64,000 nucleotides of DNA from Devosia sp. SL43 (GTDB lineage Bacteria > Pseudomonadota > Alphaproteobacteria > Rhizobiales > Devosiaceae), in NCBI RefSeq assembly GCF_021729885.1, contig NZ_CP063401.1:1426001-1490000 (forward strand), written 5' to 3'. This document shows positions 41,454-50,023 of the stretch, piece after piece. Position 1 is the first letter of the stretch. Each line of letters opens with the position of its first letter. The notes below the pieces were generated by a model. The model made no database searches, was not told the DNA's origin, and saw only the letters and a program-made list of their open reading frames with translations. A program made the position numbers and the translations under genes.

Positions 41454-42344
41454 ATGATCACCCTGGCCCACATCTCCGACATTCACCTGTCTCCCATGCC
41501 CGCAGTGTCCTGGCGCGATCTGCTGGGCAAGCGCATCACCGGCTACATGAACTGGAAGCTGCGCCGGCATGGCGAGCTGAACAGCGAGACGCTGGCCAAT
41601 CTGGTGCTCCACCTGCAAGCGCAGAATGCCGACTTCACCGCGGTCACTGGCGACCTGGTGAATCTGGCCCTGCGGTTCGAGGTCGAACGGGCCGGCGAGT
41701 GGCTAAAGGCGCTCGGCCAGCCCGACAAGGTCGCAGTCTGCCCCGGCAATCATGACGCCTATGTCCCCGGCGCGCTCGAATCGGCGCAGGAGCTGTGGGG
41801 CGACTACATGAAGGGCGAAACGCTCGACAACGAGGTGTTTCCCTTCGTTCGGCGGGTTGGCGAGGTGGCGGTGATCTCTTGCTCGAGTGCCGTGCCGACG
41901 CGACCCTTCCTGGCGATCGGGCGCTTCGACCTCAAGCAGGCAGATAGGCTGGGCCGCATCCTCAAGATCATGGGCGAGGCTGGTTATTTCCGCACCGTGC
42001 TGATCCATCACCCGCCCAATCCGGAACTGCAGCATCCCTCATTCGGCCTCAAGGGACACAAGCTGTTCCGCCAGGTGGTCGCCGAGCATGGCGCCGAGCT
42101 GATCCTGCACGGCCATACGCACCGCTCATCGATCCACTCGATTCCCGGCAAGGGTCACGAAGTGCCGGTGGTCGGTGTCGCCGCCGCAAGCGCAGCGCAG
42201 GGCGGCACTCTGGACGATCCTGCCCGCTACAACCTGTTCCGCATCGAACGCTCTGGCGACGACTGGAGCTGCACGATGCGCGAATACGGCTATCAACGCC
42301 TTGGCAGCGAAATCGTGATGCGGCTGCAGATGCGGATCAGGTGA
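41454..42344 (+). CDS. Metallophosphoesterase (calcineurin-like)
   Basis: A 296-residue binuclear metallophosphoesterase. All five metal motifs are visible: HISDIHLS (residues 6-13), GDLVN, GNHD, the IHHPP histidine and HGHTHRS. The fold matches CpdA-like phosphodiesterases and UDP-diacylglucosamine hydrolase relatives, but specificity cannot be assigned. Its promoter would lie in the 114-bp gap shared with the divergent NUDIX gene. Confidence 0.88.
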   Translation: MITLAHISDIHLSPMPAVSWRDLLGKRITGYMNWKLRRHGELNSETLANLVLHLQAQNADFTAVTGDLVNLALRFEVERAGEWLKALGQPDKVAVCPGNHDAYVPGALESAQELWGDYMKGETLDNEVFPFVRRVGEVAVISCSSAVPTRPFLAIGRFDLKQADRLGRILKIMGEAGYFRTVLIHHPPNPELQHPSFGLKGHKLFRQVVAEHGAELILHGHTHRSSIHSIPGKGHEVPVVGVAAASAAQGGTLDDPARYNLFRIERSGDDWSCTMREYGYQRLGSEIVMRLQMRIR

Positions 42345-42359
42345 GAGCTGGCCGCTTCG

Positions 42360-42779
42360 CTACTCCTCCAATTTGTCGCGGACGCGTCCGTGAACTTCCT
42401 CGGCTTCCGGGGTCATGATCTCGGCAAAATCGCTCATCTCAAAAACAGGACGAATCTCGATCTCGCTTCGGCCCGGCATTGGATTGGGGCAACGCTTGAC
42501 CCACTCAACGGCATGGTCCATGTCGCGCACCTCCCAGATCCAGTAGCCGGAAACCAGCTCCTTGGTTTCAGCGAAAGGCCCGTCGATCACCATGCGGCTG
42601 GCACCGTCGAAGGCGATGCGCTTGGCCTGGGAGCTCGCCTTGAGACCATCGCCGCCGAGCATGATGCCGGCGTCGACCAGTTCCTCGTTGTATTTGCCCA
42701 TGGCGACCAGCAGCTCGGACCCTGGCATGATGCCTGCCTCGCTGTCGGTGGTGGCTTTGACGAAAACGACGACTCGCAT
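42360..42779 (-). CDS. YciI-like (DGPF domain) protein
   Basis: A 139-residue ferredoxin-like protein of the YciI/DGPF group. It begins MRVVVFVKATTDSEAG, has the DGPFAETKELVSGYWIWEV signature that names the family, and a CPNPMPG turn before the last strand. Such proteins are often encoded near ECF sigma factors of the group represented at the left edge of this window. AGGAG lies upstream of the start. The function is unknown. Confidence 0.85.
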   Translation of the reverse strand: MRVVVFVKATTDSEAGIMPGSELLVAMGKYNEELVDAGIMLGGDGLKASSQAKRIAFDGASRMVIDGPFAETKELVSGYWIWEVRDMDHAVEWVKRCPNPMPGRSEIEIRPVFEMSDFAEIMTPEAEEVHGRVRDKLEE

Positions 42780-42896
42780 GGTGTTCTCTCCTGAGGTTTG
42801 GGGCCGACGCGGCTCCTACCCACTCGACGAACGAGGCTAGCTGATTTCGACATCGAGAAAAGTGCCCCACTCCCGCCATGCCCGCAAATCACCTAT

Positions 42897-44258
42897 ATGG
42901 GTGACATAGAGCGAGTGACCCCAGCCTTGACCGACCAATTCCTCATCGAGCGCCCGACCTTTGATCCGACGACGGGCGAGGCCCGCTTCATCTACGGCCT
43001 GGACGGTCTGCGCTTCGTCGAAGTGCTCGGCCTGCCCTTGGGCGCCGATGCGGCTGCGGCCGACAGCGCTGCGTTTCACAAGCTGCTCGACCTGACGGCG
43101 GTCGTGCTCGGTGTGAGCTATTTCAAGCTCAAGGCGCCGTTCGAGATTGCTGCGCCCGATATCGCGCTGACCGAGGCCGAGCGGGCCTTCGCCATCGATG
43201 TCTACGAAAACGGGCTGGGCGAGTTTTATGCCCGCAACAACCTGCAGCGCTTCGGCAAGCTGACCATAAGCGCACCTCAGGACGCCGAGGCGGTCAAGCC
43301 CGCCGTCACGCTGCCCAACCGCACGCTGCTGCCTATCGGCGGCGGCAAGGATTCGCTGGTCAGCGTCGATCTGCTCAGCCATACCGGCGTTGACTTCACG
43401 CCCTTTGCGGTCAATCCCAAGGGGCCGATCATCACCTCGGTCGACAAGATCGGCGCCAAGCCGGTCTATGTGACCCGCACGCTCGATGCCGAGATGATCC
43501 GGCTGGGCAAGGAGCCCGGCTTCTATAACGGTCATGTGCCGTCGACCGCCATCAATTCGATGATCGCCTCGCTGTGCTGCCTGCTCTACGGCTACAACCA
43601 GATCGTGCTGAGCAACGAGCGCTCGGCCAGCGAGGGCAATGTCGAGTTCGACGGGCGCGAGACCAATCATCAATATTCCAAGTCGCTCGGCTTCGAGCTG
43701 CTGATCGCCGCCATTCTCAGCGATGCGACCGGCGGGGCACTCAAGTATTTCTCGCTGCTGCGGCCCTATTCAGAGGCGCGCATCGCCTCGCTCTTCACGC
43801 ACGAGACCAAGTTCGACCATGTGTTTTCGAGCTGCAACCGCAACTTCCGGCTGGCCGGCCACCAGGGCGACCTGTGGTGTGGCGAATGCCCCAAATGCCA
43901 CTTCGTCTTTCTGATCTTCGCCCCCTTCATGGCCAAGGACCGGCTGCTATCGATCTTTGGCAAGGACCTGCTCGACAATCCTGCCAATGAGGGCTCGTTC
44001 CGCGAGCTGGCGGGCCTTGCCGGCCAGAAGCCGTGGGAATGCGTTGGCGAAATCCTCGAAGCCGCAGCCTGCCTCTATACCCTGACCCGGCATGCCGACT
44101 GGCACGAGGCGGCGGTGGTGAAGGCGGTGAAGGCCGATCTGTTCGCGCAATATGGCGAGCCCAAGCTGCAGGCGGCGATGGCAGAATGCCTGACTGACAG
44201 CCACGACCACCACATCCCGCCCGCGCTTGCCGCCAAGGTGGCCGCCTATGCGGTTTGA
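42897..44258 (+). CDS. murL: UDP-N-acetyl-alpha-D-muramoyl-L-alanyl-L-glutamate epimerase
   Basis: A 453-residue enzyme of the MurD2-MurL route: it epimerises the L-Glu of UDP-MurNAc-L-Ala-L-Glu to D-Glu with ATP. The ATP-binding PP-loop-like motif is PIGGGKDS (146-153). SNERSASEGNVEFDG and HVFSSCNRNFRL are characteristic, and a CGECPKC cysteine cluster (328-334) follows. The ATG at 42897 has no clear ribosome-binding site; a GTG at 42915 is an alternative. The partner ligase gene overlaps its end by 11 bp, a strong context for the assignment. It is not a PP-loop tRNA enzyme, despite the motif. Confidence 0.85.
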   Translation: MGDIERVTPALTDQFLIERPTFDPTTGEARFIYGLDGLRFVEVLGLPLGADAAAADSAAFHKLLDLTAVVLGVSYFKLKAPFEIAAPDIALTEAERAFAIDVYENGLGEFYARNNLQRFGKLTISAPQDAEAVKPAVTLPNRTLLPIGGGKDSLVSVDLLSHTGVDFTPFAVNPKGPIITSVDKIGAKPVYVTRTLDAEMIRLGKEPGFYNGHVPSTAINSMIASLCCLLYGYNQIVLSNERSASEGNVEFDGRETNHQYSKSLGFELLIAAILSDATGGALKYFSLLRPYSEARIASLFTHETKFDHVFSSCNRNFRLAGHQGDLWCGECPKCHFVFLIFAPFMAKDRLLSIFGKDLLDNPANEGSFRELAGLAGQKPWECVGEILEAAACLYTLTRHADWHEAAVVKAVKADLFAQYGEPKLQAAMAECLTDSHDHHIPPALAAKVAAYAV

Positions 44259-45537
44259 GGAGCCCATCCTGCTCTATGGCGCCGGTCGCGAGGCCGTCTC
44301 CACGCGGGCTTTCCTCAAGGCGCGCCAGCCTGAGCTGAAGGTGTTCGTGACGGTCGATAGCGGCACGGCCGATATCGAGGACGTCGAGGCGATTGCGCCA
44401 GCCGATCTGCCTGCTGCCATCCGGGCGCATCGCTTTGGGCTGATCGTCAAAAGCCCCGGCGTTTCGCGCTACAAGGACGTCTTCGACATTGCCCGCGATG
44501 CGGGCATTCCGGTGACGTCCAACCTCAATCTGTGGGGCGGCGCCTACCGGGCCGACCGCACAGTGATCGCCATTACCGGCACCAAGGGCAAGTCGACAAC
44601 AGCGACGCTGGTGCACCTGATGCTGACGCGGTCGCGTATCGATGCCGGACTGGCGGGCAATGTGGGCGTGGCGCCGCTCGATATTGCCGACAAGCATGCC
44701 GTGGTGATCTTCGAGCTATCGAGCTACCAGACTTCGGACATGAGCTTCCTGCCCGACATCGCCGCCGTGACCAACCTTTACCCCGAACATGTCGACTGGC
44801 ATGGATCGGTGGAGCGCTACTACGCCGACAAGCTGCACCTGATCGATCGCGATGGCGGCTATCCGGTGGCACTGGGCGCAGGAGCCCGTGGCAATGCCAT
44901 CGTGGCCAAGGCCGTGCGCGACCATCGTCGCCTGATCCGCGACCTGACATCGGACGAACTGGCGGCGGTCGACGCCGCCGCAGCGCGCTCGCGGCTGAAG
45001 GGCAGCCACAATCTCGACAATGCCCGGCTGGCGGCACAGATCGCACTGGCAGCCGGAGGCACCATTGATGGCGTGATCCGCGGCATCGCCGCCTTCGTTC
45101 CCTTGCCCCATCGGCTGGAGGAACACCAGTTCGGCGGCACCATCTTCGTCGATGACTCCATCTCGACCACACCCGAGGCCACCAAGGCCGCGCTATCGGC
45201 TTATCGTGGCTATCGCCTGGCGCTGATCGCGGGCGGGCATGAGCGCGAACAGGACTATACCGAGCTGGGTGGCCTGTTGGCCGGCTATGGCGTGACCACA
45301 CTCGCCTGCCTGCCGGTGACGGGCGCAAGGCTGGCCGCTGCTGCTCAGGCCGCCGCGCCTCACATCACCGTTCTGACGCCACCCGATCTCGAAACCGCGA
45401 TGCACGAGCTACATGCCAAACGCCGCGACTTCGATGCGGTCATCCTGTCGCCGGGGGCGCCGTCCTACAACCAGTTCAAGAATTTCGAAGAACGCGGCGC
45501 ACGATTTATCGCGCTGGCGCAAGCCATCTTCGGTTAG
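44248..45537 (+). CDS. murD2: UDP-N-acetylmuramoyl-L-alanine--L-glutamate ligase
   Basis: A 429-residue Mur ligase. The P-loop is AITGTKGKST (108-117), followed by ELSSYQTSD and the ligase motif HNLDNARLAAQIALA. The C-terminal domain has LPHRLEEH, FVDDSISTTPEAT and ILSPGAPSYNQF. It differs from ordinary MurD in these motifs and in pairing with murL, matching MurD2, which adds L-Glu instead of D-Glu to UDP-MurNAc-L-Ala. Translation is coupled to murL by an 11-bp overlap. A conventional murD in the division cluster would be expected elsewhere in the genome. Confidence 0.85.
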   Translation: MRFEEPILLYGAGREAVSTRAFLKARQPELKVFVTVDSGTADIEDVEAIAPADLPAAIRAHRFGLIVKSPGVSRYKDVFDIARDAGIPVTSNLNLWGGAYRADRTVIAITGTKGKSTTATLVHLMLTRSRIDAGLAGNVGVAPLDIADKHAVVIFELSSYQTSDMSFLPDIAAVTNLYPEHVDWHGSVERYYADKLHLIDRDGGYPVALGAGARGNAIVAKAVRDHRRLIRDLTSDELAAVDAAAARSRLKGSHNLDNARLAAQIALAAGGTIDGVIRGIAAFVPLPHRLEEHQFGGTIFVDDSISTTPEATKAALSAYRGYRLALIAGGHEREQDYTELGGLLAGYGVTTLACLPVTGARLAAAAQAAAPHITVLTPPDLETAMHELHAKRRDFDAVILSPGAPSYNQFKNFEERGARFIALAQAIFG

Positions 45538-45541
45538 CTGC

Positions 45542-45608
45542 CTGCCGAAATTGGCAGTTTCCGGCAAAGCGCCGGCAGCGTACATCAGCGCCTGAACCCC
45601 GCGTTCAG
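45542..45608 (+). promoter_or_regulatory. Three consecutive hairpins before the SMR efflux gene
   Basis: CTGCC-GAAATT-GGCAG (45542-45557), CCGGC-AAAGC-GCCGG (45561-45575) and CTGAAC-CCCGC-GTTCAG (45592-45608) are perfect hairpins between murD2 and the efflux gene. The last touches the Shine-Dalgarno GGAG (45608-45611) and could mask it. Confidence 0.4.
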
Positions 45609-45616
45609 GAGCCACC

Positions 45617-45949
45617 ATGTCCGGCCTGATCTATCTCGGCATCGCCATTGTCGGCGAAGTGATTGCGACGTCGTTCCTGCGCGCTTCGGCGGGATTCACC
45701 CAGCTGATCCCGACACTGGTGGTGATCGTGGGCTACGGCTTCACGTTCTATTTCTTCTCGCTGGCACTGCAGACCATTCCGGTCGGCATCGGCTATGCCA
45801 TCTGGTCGGGCACCGGCATCGTGCTGATCTCGATCATCGCCTATTTCGCCCACGGCCAGACCCTGGATCTGCCGGCGATGATCGGCATCGGCCTCATCCT
45901 GGCGGGCGTCCTGGTGATCAACCTGTTCTCGCAGTCATCGGCGCACTAG
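45617..45949 (+). CDS. Small multidrug resistance (SMR/EmrE-like) transporter
   Basis: A 110-residue protein with four transmembrane helices. The essential membrane glutamate is Glu14 (IVGEVIATS), and the SMR signatures YFFSLALQTIPVGIGYAIWSG and GIVLISIIAY follow. It would exchange protons for cationic drugs or guanidinium-like compounds. GGAG precedes the ATG. Its stop overlaps the stop of the convergent TPR gene in a shared CTAG (45946-45949). Confidence 0.9.
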   Translation: MSGLIYLGIAIVGEVIATSFLRASAGFTQLIPTLVVIVGYGFTFYFFSLALQTIPVGIGYAIWSGTGIVLISIIAYFAHGQTLDLPAMIGIGLILAGVLVINLFSQSSAH

Positions 45950-47691
45950 AAGCCGTTGATGAGGGCGCTCGGCGGCACGCCCGCAGCGACCAAGCCGCCA
46001 CGGATCTGTTCCATCAGCGCATCGTCCTGAATGCGGTCGCGTAGGGTCGTCAGGACACCACGCATGCGAAAGCTGGGCACATCGAGTACCTGTGGCAGGT
46101 AGCGGTTGACAACGGCTCCCTCCCCGGCGCTCTGCGCGGCCAGAATGGCCAGGATCGGCCCCAGTTCGCGGTCTGCCTGGGCATAACGCTCGGCGCGAAC
46201 GATGGCCTGTTCGTAATTGCCGTCGCGCAGCGCCAGCAATGCCGGGACACCCTGATACCAGGCCGGGGCGTCCGGCGTACCATCCGCCGCGTCGCGTGCC
46301 ATCTGCTCGGCGTCGGCCAGATTGCCGCCAAAGGCCAGCAGGCGCGCATAGGCGGCCAGCGCATCGGCACTAGCCGGATTGAGCTGGATGGACGAACCAT
46401 AATCGGTTCGTGCGGCAACCAGATCTCCCATCGCCTCGCGCAGCCTCGCATGCTGTTCCCAGACGAACCCGCTAACCGGCGAGAGGGCAATTGCGCGATC
46501 AAGGTCGACCTCGGCGAGGCGGAACCGATCCGCGCGGCTACCAGCTGTATCCGCAGTGCCAACATGGTCGGCGGTAAGACTGGCCTTGATGGCAAGGCCG
46601 ATGCTTGCCTCTCGGTCCGCTTCTGGCAGCGATGCGATGCAGGCTTCCGTTCGCGCTGCTTCGGCAGCCATGCTCGTTTCGCGATAGAGGGAGAACAACA
46701 TGCGGCAAAGATACAGGCTGACGCCCCCTTCGGTCGGCACGCCACTCGTCAAGACCTGCCGCGCCACCTGATGCAACGGTCCGCGCGGACTGCCCAGGAC
46801 CAGGCTCAGCAAGCGCGAAACATGATCCAGGACATCAGGCCTGACCGCGGCCTCAGCCGAGACGGGGACTGTGTGGTTCCACACCACGCTGCCGGTGGCA
46901 CTGTCGGTGAGGATGGCGCTGTACTGCACGACAAGACCATCGGGCCGAACGATACCGGTCAACACATAGTCGCTGGTTGGGAGATCGGTGACCGATATAT
47001 TGCCATCGCCACCACCGCCGTAGCGGACCTTTATATCCTCGAACTGCTCGAGATCTGTCACCAGTTCGATGGCAAGTCCGGCGACCATTGGCCCGCCATT
47101 CGTCGGACCGGCCAGGTTCTGGAACTCGACGATGGTAACGCTTGGCTGCTGTGAGACGCCAGTGGCTGCCGGCGCGTCGCGCCCGCCTGGTCCCCAGGTT
47201 CCGATGGCAAGTGCCGCTACGACAATGCCGGCTGCGATGACTATCAGAGCAAACCACGAGACATTGACGCCGCCGCGACGAATACCGCCGGCAACACGGG
47301 CCGATGATTCCGGCGTTTCGGCCACGCCCATTTCCAGCGGAACCGGTACATCCGCCAAAGAAAAGACCGGTACGTAGCGCCCGACGGGAAGTCTGATTCG
47401 CGTGGCTTCACCACTGCCCTGCCCACTATAATAGTCGTCGAGCAGGCTGCGCAGCCGCCGCGCCTGCACGCGCACGATCGGGTCGGATTGCGGATCGAAG
47501 TCCGCCCCTCTTCCGAGTACGTCGACAGCTATGGAATAGGCCTTGATCGACTGCTCGTCGCCATCAAGGGTGCGCCGCACGATGTAATCGAGAAACCTGG
47601 CGAGTTGCGGTGAGCGTGAAATTTCTGACCACTCGAGCAGCCGCTTGAGTGCCTGCAGGACCAAGTCTCGCTGCAGTGCAGGATCAGGCAC
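45946..47691 (-). CDS. Membrane TPR protein with an N-terminal winged-helix-like domain
   Basis: A 581-residue protein. The N-terminal domain (about 1-105, QRDLVLQALKRLLEWSEISR and RVQARRLRSLLDDYYSG, ending in IRLPVGRYVPVF) is the DNA-binding-like module often joined to TPR or cyclase parts in rhizobia and planctomycetes. A transmembrane helix follows at about 150-170 (FALIVIAAGIVVAALAIGTW), then a periplasmic-like FlgO-type region and TPR helices to the end. GTG at 47691 has GGAGG upstream; longer TTG starts are in frame. It looks like a one-component membrane regulator similar in plan to CadC. No target is known. Confidence 0.65.
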   Translation of the reverse strand: MPDPALQRDLVLQALKRLLEWSEISRSPQLARFLDYIVRRTLDGDEQSIKAYSIAVDVLGRGADFDPQSDPIVRVQARRLRSLLDDYYSGQGSGEATRIRLPVGRYVPVFSLADVPVPLEMGVAETPESSARVAGGIRRGGVNVSWFALIVIAAGIVVAALAIGTWGPGGRDAPAATGVSQQPSVTIVEFQNLAGPTNGGPMVAGLAIELVTDLEQFEDIKVRYGGGGDGNISVTDLPTSDYVLTGIVRPDGLVVQYSAILTDSATGSVVWNHTVPVSAEAAVRPDVLDHVSRLLSLVLGSPRGPLHQVARQVLTSGVPTEGGVSLYLCRMLFSLYRETSMAAEAARTEACIASLPEADREASIGLAIKASLTADHVGTADTAGSRADRFRLAEVDLDRAIALSPVSGFVWEQHARLREAMGDLVAARTDYGSSIQLNPASADALAAYARLLAFGGNLADAEQMARDAADGTPDAPAWYQGVPALLALRDGNYEQAIVRAERYAQADRELGPILAILAAQSAGEGAVVNRYLPQVLDVPSFRMRGVLTTLRDRIQDDALMEQIRGGLVAAGVPPSALINGF

Positions 47692-47838
47692 GAAAACCTC
47701 CGGATCGGGCGATGCCAATTGGCGCGCTTTACATGTAAAACGCAAGTCCTCGTAACACCGGCTTTACGTCAGTTTGCCTTCACGCCCGTGAACGTTTCCA
47801 TCATATGCGGGGTGTCGCCGTTGACGACGCGACATAGA

Positions 47839-47864
47839 CTTCGGACGGTTCATCCCCTCCGAAG
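47839..47864. promoter_or_regulatory. Inverted repeat in a divergent promoter region
   Basis: CTTCGGA (47839-47845) and TCCGAAG (47858-47864) form a perfect 7-bp dyad with 12 bp between arms. It lies between the divergent TPR gene and the receiver-like gene and is a candidate operator. CGTTTT follows, so an RNA hairpin is also possible. Confidence 0.35.
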
Positions 47865-47976
47865 CGTTTTGACCACCCAGATTCGAACACGACGGCGACC
47901 GCAACACAATGCGTGACCTGGCGTAGATTCATCGGTTTTGGCTTGGCCTGCAGCTTGTGGGACAGGGAGGCATGTA

Positions 47977-48423
47977 TTGAACGTTTATGTGGATAACACG
48001 CCTTTCCTGGCGCTCATCGACGATGATCAGCATTCAGCCCACCTGCTGACGCGGATGCTCGTTGCGCATGGTTCGCCCGACATTGCCTGGTATGGCGATG
48101 CGTCGGACGGCGCCGCACGCCTGCACGCCGTACTCGCCGACATCAACGCGAATTGGCCGAGCCTGCTGATTGTCGATCTGAAGTCGCATAGCGGTGCCAA
48201 TCTGGACTTTCTATCGTCCATCCAGCACCTGGCGCGCCAGAAGGGCGTGCCGGTGGTTGTGATGGCGGCTGCCACGGATCGCCAGGGCCGCCAGGCGTTG
48301 CTTGATGCCGGCGCTTCCGCAGTTTTCTTCCGCCAGGCCGAACTCGACGCTTATAGGCGCGAGGCGGCGGGCATTGTCAGTTTCTGGGCGCGCAGTCAGC
48401 GCCTTGATGCGGTTGGCATGTAA
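47977..48423 (+). CDS. Degenerate response-regulator receiver protein
   Basis: A 148-residue stand-alone receiver-like domain. The acidic pocket (LIDDD, 15-17) and the phospho-acceptor position Asp67 (LLIVDL) are kept, but the conserved Thr/Ser after strand 4 is Ala (VVVMAAA) and the conserved Lys is Arg119 (AVFFRQA), so normal phosphorylation-driven switching is doubtful. The TTG at 47977 follows GGGAGG and is preferred to an upstream start at 47938. No kinase gene is adjacent. It is divergent from the TPR regulator. Confidence 0.68.
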   Translation: MNVYVDNTPFLALIDDDQHSAHLLTRMLVAHGSPDIAWYGDASDGAARLHAVLADINANWPSLLIVDLKSHSGANLDFLSSIQHLARQKGVPVVVMAAATDRQGRQALLDAGASAVFFRQAELDAYRREAAGIVSFWARSQRLDAVGM

Positions 48424-48455
48424 CTCCTGCGTCCACAGGTTACGTGCCTAGGTCG

Positions 48456-48695
48456 GGAGGAGCGCTGCATAGACGGTTTTCGGACCGTCCCTGCATTCCC
48501 AAGCGCTCCTCCGGCCACTCCATTCCTCTTCAGTCGGTTTGCACCGTAACTGAAGGGGGCGCCGGCCCTACTCCAAGGGGGTACGGCGCAGGGGCGCGGT
48601 CGCAACACCTCCCGGTTGCGCCCGCACGGGGGGAGAAGCAGTTCAGCGTCGCGCTCGTCCCTCAGCGCCGACGCAGAAGAATCCTGCTTCTCCCC
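48456..48695. repeat. Array of four or more hairpins in an intergenic region
   Basis: Perfect inverted pairs in order: GGAGGAGCGCT with AGCGCTCCTCC (48456-48466, 48502-48512); CTTCAGT with ACTGAAG (48528-48534, 48549-48555) plus CGGT with ACCG; CGCAAC with GTTGCG near 48601-48620; GGGGAGAAGCAG with CTGCTTCTCCCC (48630-48641, 48684-48695), enclosing a bulged GCGTCG stem. The array fills the whole gap between two convergent genes and probably acts at both transcript ends. Confidence 0.75.
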
Positions 48696-48711
48696 GCGGC
48701 CCGTCCGACAG

Positions 48712-49215
48712 CTAGTCCACTTTGACCGAAGTCTGCGCGTCTCGTCCAACGACACGATGCGCAAAGGCTCGCAAGGCCGCCAGCACCAGTACGGCGAGCA
48801 GGGCGACGCCGAAGGCGATGATGTAGTAGCCCAGCGCGGTGGCGACACCGACCGCGCCTGCCAGCCACATGCCGGCACCAGTGGTAATCCCTTGGATTGT
48901 AGCGCCACTCTTGAAGATGGCGCCCGCCCCCAGAAACGCAATTCCGGCCGTCACAGCTTCCACCGCGCGGATCGGGTCGGCCTGCGCGCCATTGGGACCA
49001 ACTTCGATCGTATGAAAAATCTCGAAGGTCAGGATCGTGAAAAGGGCTGCCGCGACGCACACCAGTATATGGGTGCGTAGGCCTGCCTCGGCCGTATTCC
49101 TCTCGCGCTCGAAGCCAATCATCGCGCCTAGAATGGCCGCGATCAGCAGTCGTATGGCAATGATATGCTGAGGAAGATAGGTCTGGACGAAACCGAATTC
49201 ATTGCCGACATCCAT
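48712..49215 (-). CDS. MgtC/SapB family membrane protein
   Basis: A 167-residue protein with four to five helices. The family signature is RLLIAAILGAMIGFERERN (arginine and glutamate conserved), then GLRTHILVCVAAALFT, GIAFLGAGAIFKSGATIQGI and TTGAGMWLAGAVGVATALG. Relatives take part in magnesium homeostasis and acid or virulence adaptation, though not as magnesium transporters themselves. It lacks the long C-terminal ACT-like domain of Salmonella MgtC. The ATG at 49215 begins MDVGNEF; the reading frame upstream is not used. Confidence 0.88.
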   Translation of the reverse strand: MDVGNEFGFVQTYLPQHIIAIRLLIAAILGAMIGFERERNTAEAGLRTHILVCVAAALFTILTFEIFHTIEVGPNGAQADPIRAVEAVTAGIAFLGAGAIFKSGATIQGITTGAGMWLAGAVGVATALGYYIIAFGVALLAVLVLAALRAFAHRVVGRDAQTSVKVD

Positions 49216-49237
49216 GGCAGAGTTCCGAGTTGTGACG

Positions 49238-50023
49238 CTAGGGTGACAACCCGGATTCCGGGGCTTGGTTCCAGCGCTCGACGAGTGACACCGCCCACGC
49301 CGCAATGAATGCGGGCGGCGGCAGGATGATCCAGCCGTCAAGGTCACCGACAGCGGTATAGTCATTGCTGGCCACCCCCAGCGCCGTGATAGCGCAGACC
49401 AGCGCGGCGCGATCATCATGGTTGGTGACAGTTGCGAGGCCGAACGCCAATGTGCGGCCCGGAAGGTGATGTTCAAGCAACCGCTCCAGCGTTCCGTCAG
49501 CGACCAGCGCCTCATAGTAGCGATCCGATCGCTTCTGGCGCGGGCCCTTTTGGGGATCGCTGTGCAAGAGGCCCAGAAAGCCGGTCGGGAATGCCTCTGC
49601 CAATGCCACCTTGTGAATGGCATGGGGATGGGATGCCTCCGCGATCATGCCACGCTCCAGAAGTAGGCGCGCAAACTCGTTGGTGTGGTGATTGAGCAGC
49701 CTGCCGACCGGACTGCGTGATGACCCCGGCTGGCTGATCCGGCTGGCAATCGCCTTGTTGCTGAGCGCCCGCTCGGCAAGACGGAAGCGATCGATGACGG
49801 CCAGATCTCCCCGCAGCGGCCCGTCCAATGCCGCCGCCAACAGATGCTGAGCACCGCACACTTCCATCACCATGTCCCGACGAGTATCGGCATGCCCGGT
49901 GAAATGCCGAATGGTCCAGGTGACAGTCGCGCCATCCCAATCCAACCGGCAGATGCCGCTGGACGCATTCCTCAGCGACCAACCCACATCAATCCCAAGC
50001 ACCGAGCCAGTCTCGGGCAGCAT
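49238..50023 (-). CDS. DUF429 (RNase H-like fold) protein
   Basis: A 261-residue protein of the predicted-nuclease DUF429 group. The first strand is SVLGIDVGWS, with an aspartate at the usual RNase H catalytic position, and later acidic residues (AVIDRFRLAE and DRYYEAL) could complete a site. Its ATG overlaps the SDR stop as TGATG, so translation is coupled. The function is unknown; the link with the SDR is only by genome position. Confidence 0.72.
   Translation of the reverse strand: MLPETGSVLGIDVGWSLRNASSGICRLDWDGATVTWTIRHFTGHADTRRDMVMEVCGAQHLLAAALDGPLRGDLAVIDRFRLAERALSNKAIASRISQPGSSRSPVGRLLNHHTNEFARLLLERGMIAEASHPHAIHKVALAEAFPTGFLGLLHSDPQKGPRQKRSDRYYEALVADGTLERLLEHHLPGRTLAFGLATVTNHDDRAALVCAITALGVASNDYTAVGDLDGWIILPPPAFIAAWAVSLVERWNQAPESGLSP

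Noticed and set aside
45542..45575. Guanidine-II type riboswitch before the SMR gene
   Set aside because: There are two hairpins, but their loops are GAAATT and AAAGC and not the ACGR required by that class.
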